Positions 54,334 to 63,958 of a stretch of 64,000 nt of DNA are shown here, piece after piece (position 1 is the first letter of the stretch; each line of letters opens with the position of its first letter). Location of the stretch: positions 405,948 to 469,947 of the forward strand of contig PGXY01000001.1 in NCBI GenBank assembly GCA_002839375.1. Direction: 5' to 3'. The DNA is from Spirochaetae bacterium HGW-Spirochaetae-1. Its GTDB lineage: Bacteria; Spirochaetota; UBA4802; UBA5550. Below the pieces are notes generated by a model. It was given only the letters and a program-made list of their open reading frames with translations, searched no databases and was not told the origin of the DNA. The position numbers and the translations under genes are program-made.

Positions 54334-55980
54334 ATGGATGCTACCTATATTCTTACACATGACGTGGGAACCACGGGAAACAAGGCCTGTATTTACCGCA
54401 TAACCGACTGCATCACTCTAATAGATTCCCATATCGCCGAATATCCGCTTTACACGCTTCCCAACGGGGGAGTTGAGCAGAAAGCCGATGAATGGTGGCA
54501 TTCCGTATGCGTCGCGACAAAGAGCGTACTCGGAAAGTCGGGCATCAGGGCCGACCAGATCAGCGGCATGGCCTTCTGTGCCCAGATGCAGGGACTGGTC
54601 ATGGTGGACCGCGAAGGCAAAGCCCTGCGTAATCCCATGAGCTATCTCGATGGGCGTTCGACGGCCCAGATAGATAAACACCTGAATCACGGGCTTGTGA
54701 AGATCGACGGCAAGTATAACCTGCGTAAAGGACTCCAGTCTCTCTATGTTACCGGGGGGTTGGCCGCCACGGCTAAGGACCCGCTGTGGAAGTACCACTG
54801 GGTCAGAGAAAACGAACCGGAGATTTTTGAAAAAACATATAAGTGGCTCGATGTGAAGGACTATCTCAACATGCGCTGCACCGGCGAGGCCACCATGACG
54901 CTCGATTCGGCCCATATAACCTTCATTTATGACACCAGGCCGGGCAAGCTGGGATGGAACAAGGCCCTGTGCCGGCTCTTCAACGTCAACATGGATCACC
55001 TTCCCCGTGTCATTGAGGCGACGGACATCGTGGGACATCTCACCGAAAAGGCCGCCCGCGAGATGGGACTTATTAAGGGGATACCCGTTTTCGGCGGCGT
55101 GGGCGACGTGGCCGGGATCTCCATCGGGTCCGGATGTCTGGACCTCTACGATACGCATGTATATACGGGAACATCGGGATGGGTTTCATCCAATGTGGAC
55201 AAGCGGATGGTGGATATAGGCCACTTCATCGCCTCCATCCTGGGTGCAATTCCGGGACGATACAATTACACGGCTGAACAGGAAACCTCGGGCGTGTGCA
55301 TGCAGTGGTTCCGGGACCACCTTGCCCTTGATGAGATCGGCATCTATCTTGAAAAGCAGCATGTCTGCGACAAGGAATCGGAGTTTGCCAGTCTCTATGA
55401 CTTTCTCAGCCATGTTATCAAGGAGACTCCTCCCGGGGCCGGTAACGTATTATTCACACCATGGCTCCACGGCAACCGGGCGCCGAAGGAAGATCCCTAC
55501 GCCAGGGGCATGTTTTTCAACCTGGGGCTTCAGACCGGCAAGCGTCAGCTGGTGCGATCCGTCATCGAGGGTATCGCCTTCCACAAACGCTGGCTCCTCG
55601 AGGCCATGGAACTGAAGATACCGAAACAGGAAAGGGTCCGCTTCGTGGGAGGCGGCGCTAAGTCCGATGCCACGTGCCAGATCCTGGCCGATATAACGGG
55701 CCGTACCGTAGAGACAATCGCTAACACCCAGAACGCCGGCACCATCGGTGCAACCACGGTATGCGCCGTGGGACTTGGAATATTCAGCAATTTCGAGGAG
55801 GCGAAGTGCTACATACCCGTTGATCAGACCTATACACCGCAGAAACAATACCGCGGTCTCTATGATAAAAACTTCGAGATTTTCAAAAAACTCTACAGCA
55901 ATAACAAGAAGATATTTCGCGAGCTGAACAGTCAGACAATTGAACAACAGAGCGGCACGATTACTCATGCCGATGTGTGA
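54334..55980 (+). CDS. FGGY-family carbohydrate kinase (xylulokinase-like)
   Basis: A 548-residue protein with RBS GGAGAAGG. FGGY features: ILTHDVGTTGNKACIYRI phosphate-binding loop, GMAFCAQMQGLVMVDREG, THVYTGTSGWVSS, and the C-terminal FVGGGAKSDATCQILADITG with GTIGATTVCAVGLG. The catalytic Asp is expected in VFGGVGDVAG. It phosphorylates a sugar or polyol that cannot be named from sequence. Co-transcribed with the MFS transporter, which may import the substrate. Confidence 0.88.
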   Translation: MDATYILTHDVGTTGNKACIYRITDCITLIDSHIAEYPLYTLPNGGVEQKADEWWHSVCVATKSVLGKSGIRADQISGMAFCAQMQGLVMVDREGKALRNPMSYLDGRSTAQIDKHLNHGLVKIDGKYNLRKGLQSLYVTGGLAATAKDPLWKYHWVRENEPEIFEKTYKWLDVKDYLNMRCTGEATMTLDSAHITFIYDTRPGKLGWNKALCRLFNVNMDHLPRVIEATDIVGHLTEKAAREMGLIKGIPVFGGVGDVAGISIGSGCLDLYDTHVYTGTSGWVSSNVDKRMVDIGHFIASILGAIPGRYNYTAEQETSGVCMQWFRDHLALDEIGIYLEKQHVCDKESEFASLYDFLSHVIKETPPGAGNVLFTPWLHGNRAPKEDPYARGMFFNLGLQTGKRQLVRSVIEGIAFHKRWLLEAMELKIPKQERVRFVGGGAKSDATCQILADITGRTVETIANTQNAGTIGATTVCAVGLGIFSNFEEAKCYIPVDQTYTPQKQYRGLYDKNFEIFKKLYSNNKKIFRELNSQTIEQQSGTITHADV

Positions 55981-56057
55981 TGAAACAGGCCGCCGGTCCG
56001 GAGTATAAAAAACAGTTTCGGCCGGGAAAAATTATAGAAAAACAGGAGAAGGGGAAA

Positions 56058-57287
56058 ATGAAGGAACAATCGGGTATAAAGATTTACGGATACCGCTGGG
56101 TCATACTTGCGGTGTTTGCGCTCATAACCATACTTATTGAAATTCAGTGGGTAGCCCACGCTTCCATTGCGCGGGAAGCCAGGGTATTTTATAATGTCGA
56201 ACAGGGCATGATCGACCTACTGGCCGTTGTGTATATGGCGGTCTTCCTGCTTCTCTGTTTTCCGGCTTCGCACATTATTGAAAAGTACGGTATCCGCGTC
56301 GGCATCGGTATCGGCGCGGTGCTGACCGGTGTCTTCGGCCTCATGAAAGGCTTTTATGCCGCAGATTATACCATGGTTCTCATCGCCCAGATCGGGCTTG
56401 CCGTGGCACAGCCCTTTATTCTGAACGCCACGACGAAGGTGGCCGTGCGCTGGTTTCCCATTAATGAACGGGCCACTGCCGTGGGAGTCGCGACCCTGGC
56501 GCAGTTCATAGCTTTTATCATCGTCATGCTGGCCACGCCGCGTCTTATCGCCGGCGAGGGAGGGGAAGTCCTTATCGAGAAAACCATGATGCTCTACGGC
56601 ATACTCTCGGCCGCTGCAGCGGTCATCACCCTCGTGCTCCTGAAAGAGCGCCCTGCCACACCGCCATCCCATGAAGAAGAGGAAGACCGATTCATGTTCC
56701 GCGAGGGAGTACGAAACCTCTTTAAGCAGAAGGACTATGTCAAGACCCTGGCTATTTTTTTCATCGGCCTGGGAATGTTCAATGCCATTGTCAGCCTCAT
56801 AGACCCCATCAATGAAATGAAGGGTATTTCCATGGTTCAGTCGGGTTATATCATGGCCGCCATGATGGGCTCGGGCATCGTGGGTGCCCTGGTACTGCCC
56901 CTGGTATCCGACAAGCTGCGCAAGCGCAAGCCGATCCTTCTTTTCTCCATGCTGCTTATGCTGCCGGGACTCGTGGGTATGACCCTGGCGGGAAGCTATA
57001 CTGTTATGCTTGTCTTCAGCACAATATTCGGATTCTTTCTCCTGGGAGGGGCTGCACCCGTCGGTTTCCAGTACGCGGCGGAGATCAGCTTTCCCACACC
57101 CGAATCCACATCACAGGGATTCATCCTCTGGGCCGGACAGATCTCAGGGATGCTTTTTGTTATTGGTATGGATAGTGTTGGAATTCAGGAATTCATGTAT
57201 GGTTTCATCGGTCTTTCAGTGATTATCCTGCTGCTGATTCTCGGTATGAAGGAATCACCGATGATTCAGCAGGCCGGCAAGGAATAA
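56058..57287 (+). CDS. MFS transporter (FLVCR/MFSD7-like)
   Basis: A 409-residue inner-membrane protein with 12 helices. ATG 56058 is chosen because AGGAGAAGGGG precedes it; ATG 55980, which overlaps the kinase stop, is the alternative. SFPTPESTSQGFILWAGQ in helix 10-11 and RWFPINERATAVGVATLA after helix 4 resemble the FLVCR/MFSD7 branch, known in animals for haem or choline. With a sugar-kinase neighbour, a polyol or sugar is also possible. Confidence 0.85.
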   Translation: MKEQSGIKIYGYRWVILAVFALITILIEIQWVAHASIAREARVFYNVEQGMIDLLAVVYMAVFLLLCFPASHIIEKYGIRVGIGIGAVLTGVFGLMKGFYAADYTMVLIAQIGLAVAQPFILNATTKVAVRWFPINERATAVGVATLAQFIAFIIVMLATPRLIAGEGGEVLIEKTMMLYGILSAAAAVITLVLLKERPATPPSHEEEEDRFMFREGVRNLFKQKDYVKTLAIFFIGLGMFNAIVSLIDPINEMKGISMVQSGYIMAAMMGSGIVGALVLPLVSDKLRKRKPILLFSMLLMLPGLVGMTLAGSYTVMLVFSTIFGFFLLGGAAPVGFQYAAEISFPTPESTSQGFILWAGQISGMLFVIGMDSVGIQEFMYGFIGLSVIILLLILGMKESPMIQQAGKE

Positions 57288-57311
57288 AAGCTCCCCGATA
57301 GAGTCATCATG

Positions 57312-57348
57312 CCCCCGGGGACGGTGAAACAATATCTGTCCCCGGGGG
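57312..57348 (+). terminator. hairpin after kinase-MFS operon
   Basis: CCCCCGGGGAC (57312-57322) and GTCCCCGGGGG (57338-57348), 11-bp perfect stem with 15-nt loop. The T-rich tail is weak (CCCTCTTTT about 10 nt later). Confidence 0.65.
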
Positions 57349-57433
57349 AATATCCCTCTTTTCATTCACCTCGCTGCTCCATTTCTGATCATGACGTTGT
57401 TTTATTTATTAATGAAAATTCATTTACCGATAA

Positions 57434-57448
57434 TTTCTAAAATAGAAA
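57434..57448. promoter_or_regulatory. palindrome upstream of chemoreceptor gene
   Basis: TTTCTA-AAA-TAGAAA, perfect 6-bp arms. Possible operator about 230 nt before the gene. Confidence 0.35.
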
Positions 57449-57680
57449 CATTTTCTATATTAGGGTGGCGAAGTAAATTAAGCCATAAATAAAAAAAATG
57501 TTTAAAATAGACCACAATGGGTGTATGCTGAAGGATATGGGATTGGCGATTCAAATTAAGTTCTTGCAAATTATTGTATGGTTGTCTATAGTCGCGGAAA
57601 GTGAGCATTGACTCAGCATTGATGAAAAAAGTTACTGTGATTGATTCATATCATTTCTTTATGGGGGAGGTATTACTGTA

Positions 57681-59264
57681 ATGGGCCGAATATTCGATTA
57701 CTTTTTAAATAAATACCACGATGCGGATTACCTGCTACAGCAAAAAGCCAGAATACTTCTGGTCCTCACCTTCGTGGGCATGATGGTCCTTTTTTTCCTG
57801 TTGCTTATTAATATCCTGGGAGGACGTATTGACTGGGGGTTCACGCTTCCTATCATTGGGGGAATTCCCCTGTTGCTTCTGGTTATTATGATGCTGCGCC
57901 GCGGTTTTTATGTAATAGCCTCGCATTCTTTTCTTGTTTTGATGATGATGACCCTGTGGGCCTCTATCTTTTTTGAACCCAGTAGTGACCCCATTCAGAT
58001 ACTGGATTCCATCGTCTTTATCCCGGCCCTTCTGACTGTTGTCCCCCTTCTTGTGCTCCGGGAAAGAATTACTATGGTATTTTACATGGTGGCCAACACC
58101 GCTATGCTGGTATATTTTGCTTTTTTCATCAAGGCCAAACTGAATCTCCAGAATTTTGATGAAGTTGAATACATCGGGGACAACACGGCGGCTTTTGTGA
58201 TCATCACTTTCGCGGCCTATTTTATATTCATTATCAATAAACGGGCCGTGGACAAAAATGCCGCTCTTCTGATTGAGCAGAAAGAAAGGAGCACCAAAAT
58301 CAACGACATACTCGATACGGTCGATATCGTTTCCAAACGGCTCAGTGCCACCGTGGACGATATGGGAAAAGGCGTGCAGGTCTTTACGGATAATTCACAG
58401 ACCCAGGCCTCTTCCCTGGAGGAGATCACGGCCACCATGGAGGAGATCACCTCCAACACGGACAATATATTTGACCTGTCGGTTGAACAGAGTAACAATC
58501 TGAAGGATGTGCTGGACAAGCTGGGAAACCTTCTCGAGTCCGTGTCCAAGACGCAGCAGGAGATACAGAGCATCCTGGGCCTCCGCGATACCCTGAATCT
58601 TGAAACTGAAACCAGTAAGAAAAGCATGACTACCATTATGCAGAACGTAAGCCTTATGACCCATGAATTCAAGGATATTGAGGGAGTCGTTTCTCTTATT
58701 GACGATATATCGGACCAGATCAACCTCCTTTCGCTCAACGCGGCTATCGAGGCCGCCCGGGCCGGCGAGGCTGGGAGGGGATTTGCCGTGGTCGCCGATG
58801 AAATATCCAAGCTGGCCGACCAGACCGCGTCAAATGTAAAAACGATAAATATTTCCATACAGAAAAACGTAGGGTCCCTGTCGAGTTCATACAAGGGACT
58901 ACAGGCCTTTGAAAAAGTATTGGAAAACATGATCTCCTTCATCATGCAGCTCGGCTCATCTATCGATATGATAAATTCCCTGGCCCGCCAGGACTTGGAT
59001 CTGAACCGTGAGATAAAAGATTACACACAGGAAGTGATCACCATAGCCAATACCATCAATCAGGGCATGAATGAGCAGAAGATAGCCATCAATGAGGTGC
59101 TGGTGAGCATAACCACGGTGAACCAGGCCACCCAGGAGTTCGCCGCCGGCTCCAAACAGCTGGGCTCGGCATCGGACGAGGTGGATGAAACGACAAAAGA
59201 ACTGAAGGTGGTGCTCATCAGGCGCGATGAATTCGCCGATAATGACGGCGAAAATGAAGTATAA
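57681..59264 (+). CDS. methyl-accepting chemotaxis protein with membrane-embedded sensor
   Basis: A 527-residue receptor. Six hydrophobic helices occupy residues of about 25-200 with almost no periplasmic domain. The signalling part is coiled coil with the conserved tip [20 protein letters not shown] followed by [17 protein letters not shown]. It should signal through CheA/CheW to the flagella. The HAD phosphatase gene follows with no gap. A paralogue with the same layout is at 62429-63805. Confidence 0.92.
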   Translation: MGRIFDYFLNKYHDADYLLQQKARILLVLTFVGMMVLFFLLLINILGGRIDWGFTLPIIGGIPLLLLVIMMLRRGFYVIASHSFLVLMMMTLWASIFFEPSSDPIQILDSIVFIPALLTVVPLLVLRERITMVFYMVANTAMLVYFAFFIKAKLNLQNFDEVEYIGDNTAAFVIITFAAYFIFIINKRAVDKNAALLIEQKERSTKINDILDTVDIVSKRLSATVDDMGKGVQVFTDNSQTQASSLEEITATMEEITSNTDNIFDLSVEQSNNLKDVLDKLGNLLESVSKTQQEIQSILGLRDTLNLETETSKKSMTTIMQNVSLMTHEFKDIEGVVSLIDDISDQINLLSLNAAIEAARAGEAGRGFAVVADEISKLADQTASNVKTINISIQKNVGSLSSSYKGLQAFEKVLENMISFIMQLGSSIDMINSLARQDLDLNREIKDYTQEVITIANTINQGMNEQKIAINEVLVSITTVNQATQEFAAGSKQLGSASDEVDETTKELKVVLIRRDEFADNDGENEV

Positions 59265-59972
59265 ATGACGGTGCGTACAGTGACAGTGGATTATGCCGAC
59301 GATTCGGTAAAGACCGCCTTTTTCGATCTCGACGACACGCTCACGGACATCGATACGGACTGGCTCTGGACGCGCTGGCGACTTCTGAAGGGTCCTGGCG
59401 GCTGGCGGGAGTTTTTATTTTTTCTGCGCATAACACGCCTCTACAAACAGGGAAGGCTCACGGTGGACCGGTACATGGCCTATCACCTTCTGAGAATTAA
59501 AATACTGAACCCGTTTGAATACCGCAGTCTGGCGGAACGCTTTTTTCTTGAATCGGGGAGGCATCACATCTTCGCCCGGGCAGCCGAACTCGTGGCATGG
59601 TACAAAGACCACAATATCCCCGTAGTTCTTATTACGGCCCAGAACGATATCCTGGCCGAACCCTTCGCCCGGCTCCTGGGCTTTCATGACATGATTGCCA
59701 ACCGGTTTATTGAGGAAGGGGACGTCTTTACCGGTGTGGTAACGCCCTACAATTTCCAGGAGGGCAAGGTCCACTGGGCGGAAAAATATCTCACGGAAAA
59801 AGGCATATCCTTCAGCGACTGCGCCTTCTACTCCGACAGCATTCACGACGCGCCGCTTCTCTCGCGGGTGGCCTTTCCCGTGGCCGTCAATCCCGACAAA
59901 CGGCTCACGTCCCTGGCCCATGAAAAGGGCTGGCGGGCGGTTAATTTTAAGGGGGAGATGTTTTTCGGATAA
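59265..59972 (+). CDS. HAD-IB family phosphatase
   Basis: A 235-residue protein. Motif I is AFFDLDDTLTDIDTD, motif II is in PVVLITAQND, and motif III/IV is in CAFYSDSIHDAPLL. This matches the HAD-IB group (SerB/CicA-like). The substrate is probably a small phosphate ester. It starts directly after the chemoreceptor stop, so it is co-expressed with it. Confidence 0.9.
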   Translation: MTVRTVTVDYADDSVKTAFFDLDDTLTDIDTDWLWTRWRLLKGPGGWREFLFFLRITRLYKQGRLTVDRYMAYHLLRIKILNPFEYRSLAERFFLESGRHHIFARAAELVAWYKDHNIPVVLITAQNDILAEPFARLLGFHDMIANRFIEEGDVFTGVVTPYNFQEGKVHWAEKYLTEKGISFSDCAFYSDSIHDAPLLSRVAFPVAVNPDKRLTSLAHEKGWRAVNFKGEMFFG

Positions 59973-59979
59973 TCGGTTA

Positions 59980-60015
59980 ATGAGTACGGACAGGTCGCGA
60001 CCTGTCCGTACTCAT
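59980..60015. terminator. 36-bp perfect palindrome between convergent genes
   Basis: A perfect loopless inverted repeat centred on TCGCGA. Its inner 28 bp (arm GTACGGACAGGTCG) are identical to the core of the palindrome at 48746-48814. It lies 8 nt after the HAD gene and 22 nt before the end of the second nfnB gene. Confidence 0.85.
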
Positions 60016-60036
60016 CACTTCACCTGTCCCTATATG

Positions 60037-61434
60037 TTACCAAACATTACTTTCCAGATATTCATGAATCGCCTTCGCGGCCTTCCTTCCCGCGCCCATG
60101 GCCTCGATAACCGTGGCTGCTCCTGAAACAATATCACCTCCGGCGAAGACGCCGCGCTTACTGGTCTTCATGGTTTCCCCGTCGGCGATGATGTTGCCCC
60201 ACTTGCTGGTTCCCAGGTCAGGTGTGGTTTTCTGAATAATGGGGTTCGGGTCGTTGCCGATGGCCACGACGGCTACGTCGATTTCCGTGACAGTGAGTGC
60301 CCCGGGGACCGGTACGGGTCTGCGTCGTCCCGAATCGTCGGGAGCTCCCAGTTCCATGCGCTGGCATTCCATGGCTGTAAGCCGTCCCTGGTCATTGCCG
60401 ATAAATTTTACGGGATTGTGCAGGAGCATGAAGTTGATACCTTCCTCTTCAGCGTGATGGATCTCCTCCTCGCGGGCAGGCATCTCCGTGCGGGAGCGGC
60501 GGTACACCAGGTATACATTGTCGGCGCCCAGGCGCAGGGCCGTGCGGGCTGAGTCCATGGCCACATTGCCGCCGCCGAAGACCGCCACGTTTTTCCCTTT
60601 TATGACCGGTGTATCATATTTCGGAAACATATAGGCCTTCATGAGATTTATGCGCGTCAGGTATTCATTGGCGGAGTAGACGCCCTGGAGATTTTCTCCC
60701 GGGACGTTGAGAAACTTGGGAAGACCGGCACCGGTGCCGATGAAGACCGCCCCGTAACCCTGGTCGAAAAGATCATTGACCGTTTCGGCTATGCCGATGA
60801 CACGGTTGACCGAAAGGCGTACACCCCTTTTCTGTAATGCTTCGATTTCGTACTGCACGATGGCCTTGGGAAGCCTGAACTCCGGGATACCGTAAACCAG
60901 CACGCCGCCGGGATTATGCAGCGCCTCAAAGATGGTAACCTCGTATCCCATTCCGGCGAGATCCCCGGCAGCCGTGAGCCCGGCCGGACCGGAACCGATA
61001 ACGGCTATTTTTTTCCCGTTTGACGGAGTCGGCTTTGGAGGTTCCGCCCGCTGCACGTCACGTTCGTAATCGGCCACGAAGCGTTCCAGTTTACCGATGG
61101 CCACGGGCTCGGATTTTTTCGCCAGGATACAGCGCTCTTCACACTGTGTTTCCTGGGGGCACACACGGCCGCATACAGCCGGGAGTGAATTGGTTTCCTT
61201 TATAGCTTTCAGAGAACCTGTGTAGTCCTTCTCCGATATTTTCTGTATGAATGCGGGAATGTTCACGCCGACAGGGCATCCCTCGACACATGCGGGCTTT
61301 TTGCACTGCAGGCAGCGCGACGCTTCCAGCAGGGCCGTCTCCTCGGGGTAGCCCAGGGGCACCTCATTGAAATTGTTTCTCCGCACCTGCGGTTTCTGTT
61401 CCGGCATTTTCTGCCGCGGTATTTTATTTGCCAT
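60037..61434 (-). CDS. nfnB: NfnB/GltD-like subunit, copy 2
   Basis: A 465-residue paralogue of the protein at 32725-34122, colinear along the full length. Iron-sulfur ligands are CLQCKKPACVEGCPV and CGRVCPQETQCEERC; nucleotide sites are AVIGSGPAGLTAAG and VFGGGNVAMDSAR; the end motif is GGDIVSGAATVIEAMGAGRK. RBS AAGGAG. It overlaps the stop of its nfnA partner by 11 nt. Confidence 0.87.
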   Translation of the reverse strand: MANKIPRQKMPEQKPQVRRNNFNEVPLGYPEETALLEASRCLQCKKPACVEGCPVGVNIPAFIQKISEKDYTGSLKAIKETNSLPAVCGRVCPQETQCEERCILAKKSEPVAIGKLERFVADYERDVQRAEPPKPTPSNGKKIAVIGSGPAGLTAAGDLAGMGYEVTIFEALHNPGGVLVYGIPEFRLPKAIVQYEIEALQKRGVRLSVNRVIGIAETVNDLFDQGYGAVFIGTGAGLPKFLNVPGENLQGVYSANEYLTRINLMKAYMFPKYDTPVIKGKNVAVFGGGNVAMDSARTALRLGADNVYLVYRRSRTEMPAREEEIHHAEEEGINFMLLHNPVKFIGNDQGRLTAMECQRMELGAPDDSGRRRPVPVPGALTVTEIDVAVVAIGNDPNPIIQKTTPDLGTSKWGNIIADGETMKTSKRGVFAGGDIVSGAATVIEAMGAGRKAAKAIHEYLESNVW

Positions 61435-62275
61435 GACTTCTTACTCCTTCAAGACGGCATGTATGCCGGTGATCCATGCTCTGCGTTTCTTCGCTCCGGT
61501 ATGTCTTCAGGCGCGACGTGAGGGAGGCGAAATCGACCAGGTGTCCGTCGAATTCCGGCCCGTCAACGCAGGTGAAGCGTGTTTTACCGTCCACGGTAAC
61601 GCGGCACCCGCCGCACATACCCGTGCCGTCGATCATTATGGAATTGAGGCTCACCAGCGTCTTAATGTTATGCGGTCTGGTCATGTCGCTCACGGCTCTC
61701 ATCATGGGTACGGGGCCGACGGCTACAACCATATCAATCTTTTCCCGGGCGATTATTTCATTTAAAATGTCCGTCACCAGGGCCTTTCGGCCATGGCTGC
61801 CATCGTCGGTGCACACGATGAGTTCATCGCTTATTGTTCTTAGTTCTTTTTCAAGGATAAGGAGGCCCTTTGTGCGGGCGCCGGTTATGGTGATGAGACG
61901 GTTGCCCGCCTGTTTCAGGGCCGAGGAAATGGGATATACGGGAGCGATGCCGATGCCGCCGCCGATGCAGACGGTTGTTCCGTATTTCTGTATATCCGTG
62001 GGATGGCCCAGGGGGCCCGTTATATCCAGGATCGCTTCACCGGCTTTCATGGCGGCAAGCTTTGTCGTGGTAGTTCCCACGATCTGGTAATATAGTGTTA
62101 CAGTGCCTTTATCCTTGTCGGCATCGGCGATGGTGAGGGGAATGCGTTCACCATACTCGTCAATGCGCAGGATTAAGAACTGGCCTGCCTTTCTATATTG
62201 TGCAACATAGGGGGCTTCAACGACCATTTTACCGATGGTGGGTTCGAGAAGTTCATTGGAGTGAATCGGGTGCAT
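61424..62275 (-). CDS. nfnA: NfnA-like subunit, copy 2
   Basis: A 283-residue paralogue of the protein at 31877-32722. It has AGQFLILRIDEYGERIPLTI, CIGGGIGIAPVYPISSAL and the [2Fe-2S] site DGTGMCGGCRV with FTCVDGPEF. The start ATG 62275 follows GGGAGG. The C-terminal 15 residues differ from copy 1. No gdhA lies beside this copy, so it may serve a different metabolic condition. Confidence 0.87.
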   Translation of the reverse strand: MHPIHSNELLEPTIGKMVVEAPYVAQYRKAGQFLILRIDEYGERIPLTIADADKDKGTVTLYYQIVGTTTTKLAAMKAGEAILDITGPLGHPTDIQKYGTTVCIGGGIGIAPVYPISSALKQAGNRLITITGARTKGLLILEKELRTISDELIVCTDDGSHGRKALVTDILNEIIAREKIDMVVAVGPVPMMRAVSDMTRPHNIKTLVSLNSIMIDGTGMCGGCRVTVDGKTRFTCVDGPEFDGHLVDFASLTSRLKTYRSEETQSMDHRHTCRLEGVRSHGK

Positions 62276-62428
62276 TTTTTATCCTCCCGGCGCTTTTGCC
62301 ACATTATGAAAATCGCCGGGAAAATTTCAAGAACATATTTTCGCGAATTATTAATGCAACCGGAGCTGTATTGATTATTCAGCGGGAACTGACTCTCGCT
62401 TGCCGGTGGAATGCTTATGGCAATGAAA

Positions 62429-63805
62429 TCAAACAGGGACCGGTAATGAATCGTTTTCATCGTCTTCGATGTTCATGACCGTTGCCTGCAGTTCCCGCGA
62501 ACTGTCGTTGAGGGCATCGGCCGTGGAGGATAGTTCCTCTGACATGGACGCGTTCTGCTGGGTCACTTCATTGAGCTGGTCCATGCCCGCCGTTATCTGG
62601 TTGATTCCCTCGTTCTGCTGCTCGGTGTAGACCGTGATTTCCTTCACGAGGTCTGCCGTTTTCCTGATGCTCTCGATGATTTCATTGTTCAGGGAACCGG
62701 CCCGGTCGGCAACGGTAATTGAACCGGCCGAGAGTTCATTGATTGCCTGTGCGGCCGTCTGGCTCCGTTCGGCTAGTTTGCGGACTTCTGCGGCAACCAC
62801 GGCGAAACCTTTGCCATGTTCGCCGGCCCTGGCAGCTTCTATTGAAGCGTTAAGCGAAAGAAGGTTTGTCTGATAGGCTATATCTTCGATGACTTTTATT
62901 TTTCTGGATATCTCGCGTATCGCCTCCAGGGCCTCGTTAACAGCCACGCCTCCCTGGTCGGCCTTCTTCGCAGCTTCTATGGCTATGCTGCTCGTGAGCT
63001 TTGAATTTTCCGTATTCTGGTGAAGGGTGGCGGCGATTTCTTCAAGTGAAGAAGCGATTTCCTGGACACTGGCAGCCTGGATATTAGCACCGCGGGCTAC
63101 CTCTGCTGCAGTGGCAGTTATCTCCGTAGATGCGGTGAAGAGCTGCCGCGATGAGTCCTGGACTGTACCGAAAATATTTTTAAGCTGTGTATATGATTTC
63201 TTGTTTTTCGCCAGGGCCGACTCAGAACGTGCCAGGGCCGATTCGTTGACATAGGATATGAGGAAAGTCAGGACGAAGATAACAACGAATGCAATGGTAT
63301 TGTCAGTTATATAATCTTCAAGGTCGAAGCCGGAAATCTTCATCTCATCGATTACGACAAATTTAACGAAGGTGAAAAACAGCAGGATATTGATTATGTT
63401 ATATACAAGAACTATGCGGCGCGGCAGGAGCAGGGGAATCATGACCATTATAGCGGCTATAAAAATTATTGTGTCAAGGCGGGCCAGGGTCGATTCACCG
63501 GAGACGCCCACCATGGTTGACCAGGCCGCCGCGTAAGCGAGGGTAAAGGTGATATTGGCGCAGATAAGATAATATCCTGCGCGGAACAGAAACAAAGTAA
63601 AGATAATGGCTGATAGCGGTATGAACTGTGAAAAGAAAATAACGGGATCAATGGCGCCATCGGCAAAGAGAAATCCCGTAAGCAGCATGATTGACATTGT
63701 GAGGACCAGCAGGATTATTATAAAAAACAGAATGCGTGCTCTCATCAGGGGAATAAACCCCAGTCCAGAATATTTCTGAAGAAAAGAATCCATCAGCTTT
63801 TTCAT
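62429..63805 (-). CDS. methyl-accepting chemotaxis protein, paralogue 2
   Basis: A 458-residue receptor with the same plan as the one at 57681: about six helices in residues 18-190, then a cytoplasmic signalling domain with [20 protein letters not shown] and [17 protein letters not shown]. It is shorter by about 70 residues and has [20 protein letters not shown] before the tip. RBS GGAGGG. No Cache, PAS or other sensor domain; a signal may be sensed in or near the membrane. Confidence 0.92.
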   Translation of the reverse strand: MKKLMDSFLQKYSGLGFIPLMRARILFFIIILLVLTMSIMLLTGFLFADGAIDPVIFFSQFIPLSAIIFTLFLFRAGYYLICANITFTLAYAAAWSTMVGVSGESTLARLDTIIFIAAIMVMIPLLLPRRIVLVYNIINILLFFTFVKFVVIDEMKISGFDLEDYITDNTIAFVVIFVLTFLISYVNESALARSESALAKNKKSYTQLKNIFGTVQDSSRQLFTASTEITATAAEVARGANIQAASVQEIASSLEEIAATLHQNTENSKLTSSIAIEAAKKADQGGVAVNEALEAIREISRKIKVIEDIAYQTNLLSLNASIEAARAGEHGKGFAVVAAEVRKLAERSQTAAQAINELSAGSITVADRAGSLNNEIIESIRKTADLVKEITVYTEQQNEGINQITAGMDQLNEVTQQNASMSEELSSTADALNDSSRELQATVMNIEDDENDSLPVPV

Positions 63806-63901
63806 AATACCCTCCGGTATAAGCAGCGTATCTGAAGCATATCACGGGAGGAGGGCTGTGTCAAATAAAAGGAAATGAAAATTGTATGTTTTACGGGGAA
63901 T

Positions 63902-63958
63902 TATAATGAATCCGTTACGGAGGGGCCGTCTCAGAACAAAATTCTGGACGGCCTTTTT
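63902..63958 (+). terminator. -10-like box followed at once by a terminator hairpin
   Basis: TATAAT at 63902-63907. Then GGCCGTC (63924-63930) pairs with GACGGCC (63947-63953), with an inner CAGAA/TTCTG stem, followed by TTTTT. On the plus strand this is a good terminator without a visible upstream gene on that strand. It may be a leader attenuator for a gene beyond the window, or the end of a short RNA. Confidence 0.5.

Larger units (their letters stand above)
57288..57680. other. 393-nt A+T-rich gap before chemoreceptor gene
   Basis: No gene is seen. It contains the hairpin at 57312-57348, the palindrome at 57434-57448 and the chemoreceptor RBS (GGGGGAGG, about 57662). Confidence 0.5.

Noticed and set aside
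54134..54403. Open frame overlapping the kinase gene start
   Set aside because: No RBS, no family signal, and it overlaps a strong gene in another frame.
57410..57433. Flagellar sigma28-type promoter (CCGATAA)
   Set aside because: The -10-like word is present, but no -35-like TAAA is at the right distance.
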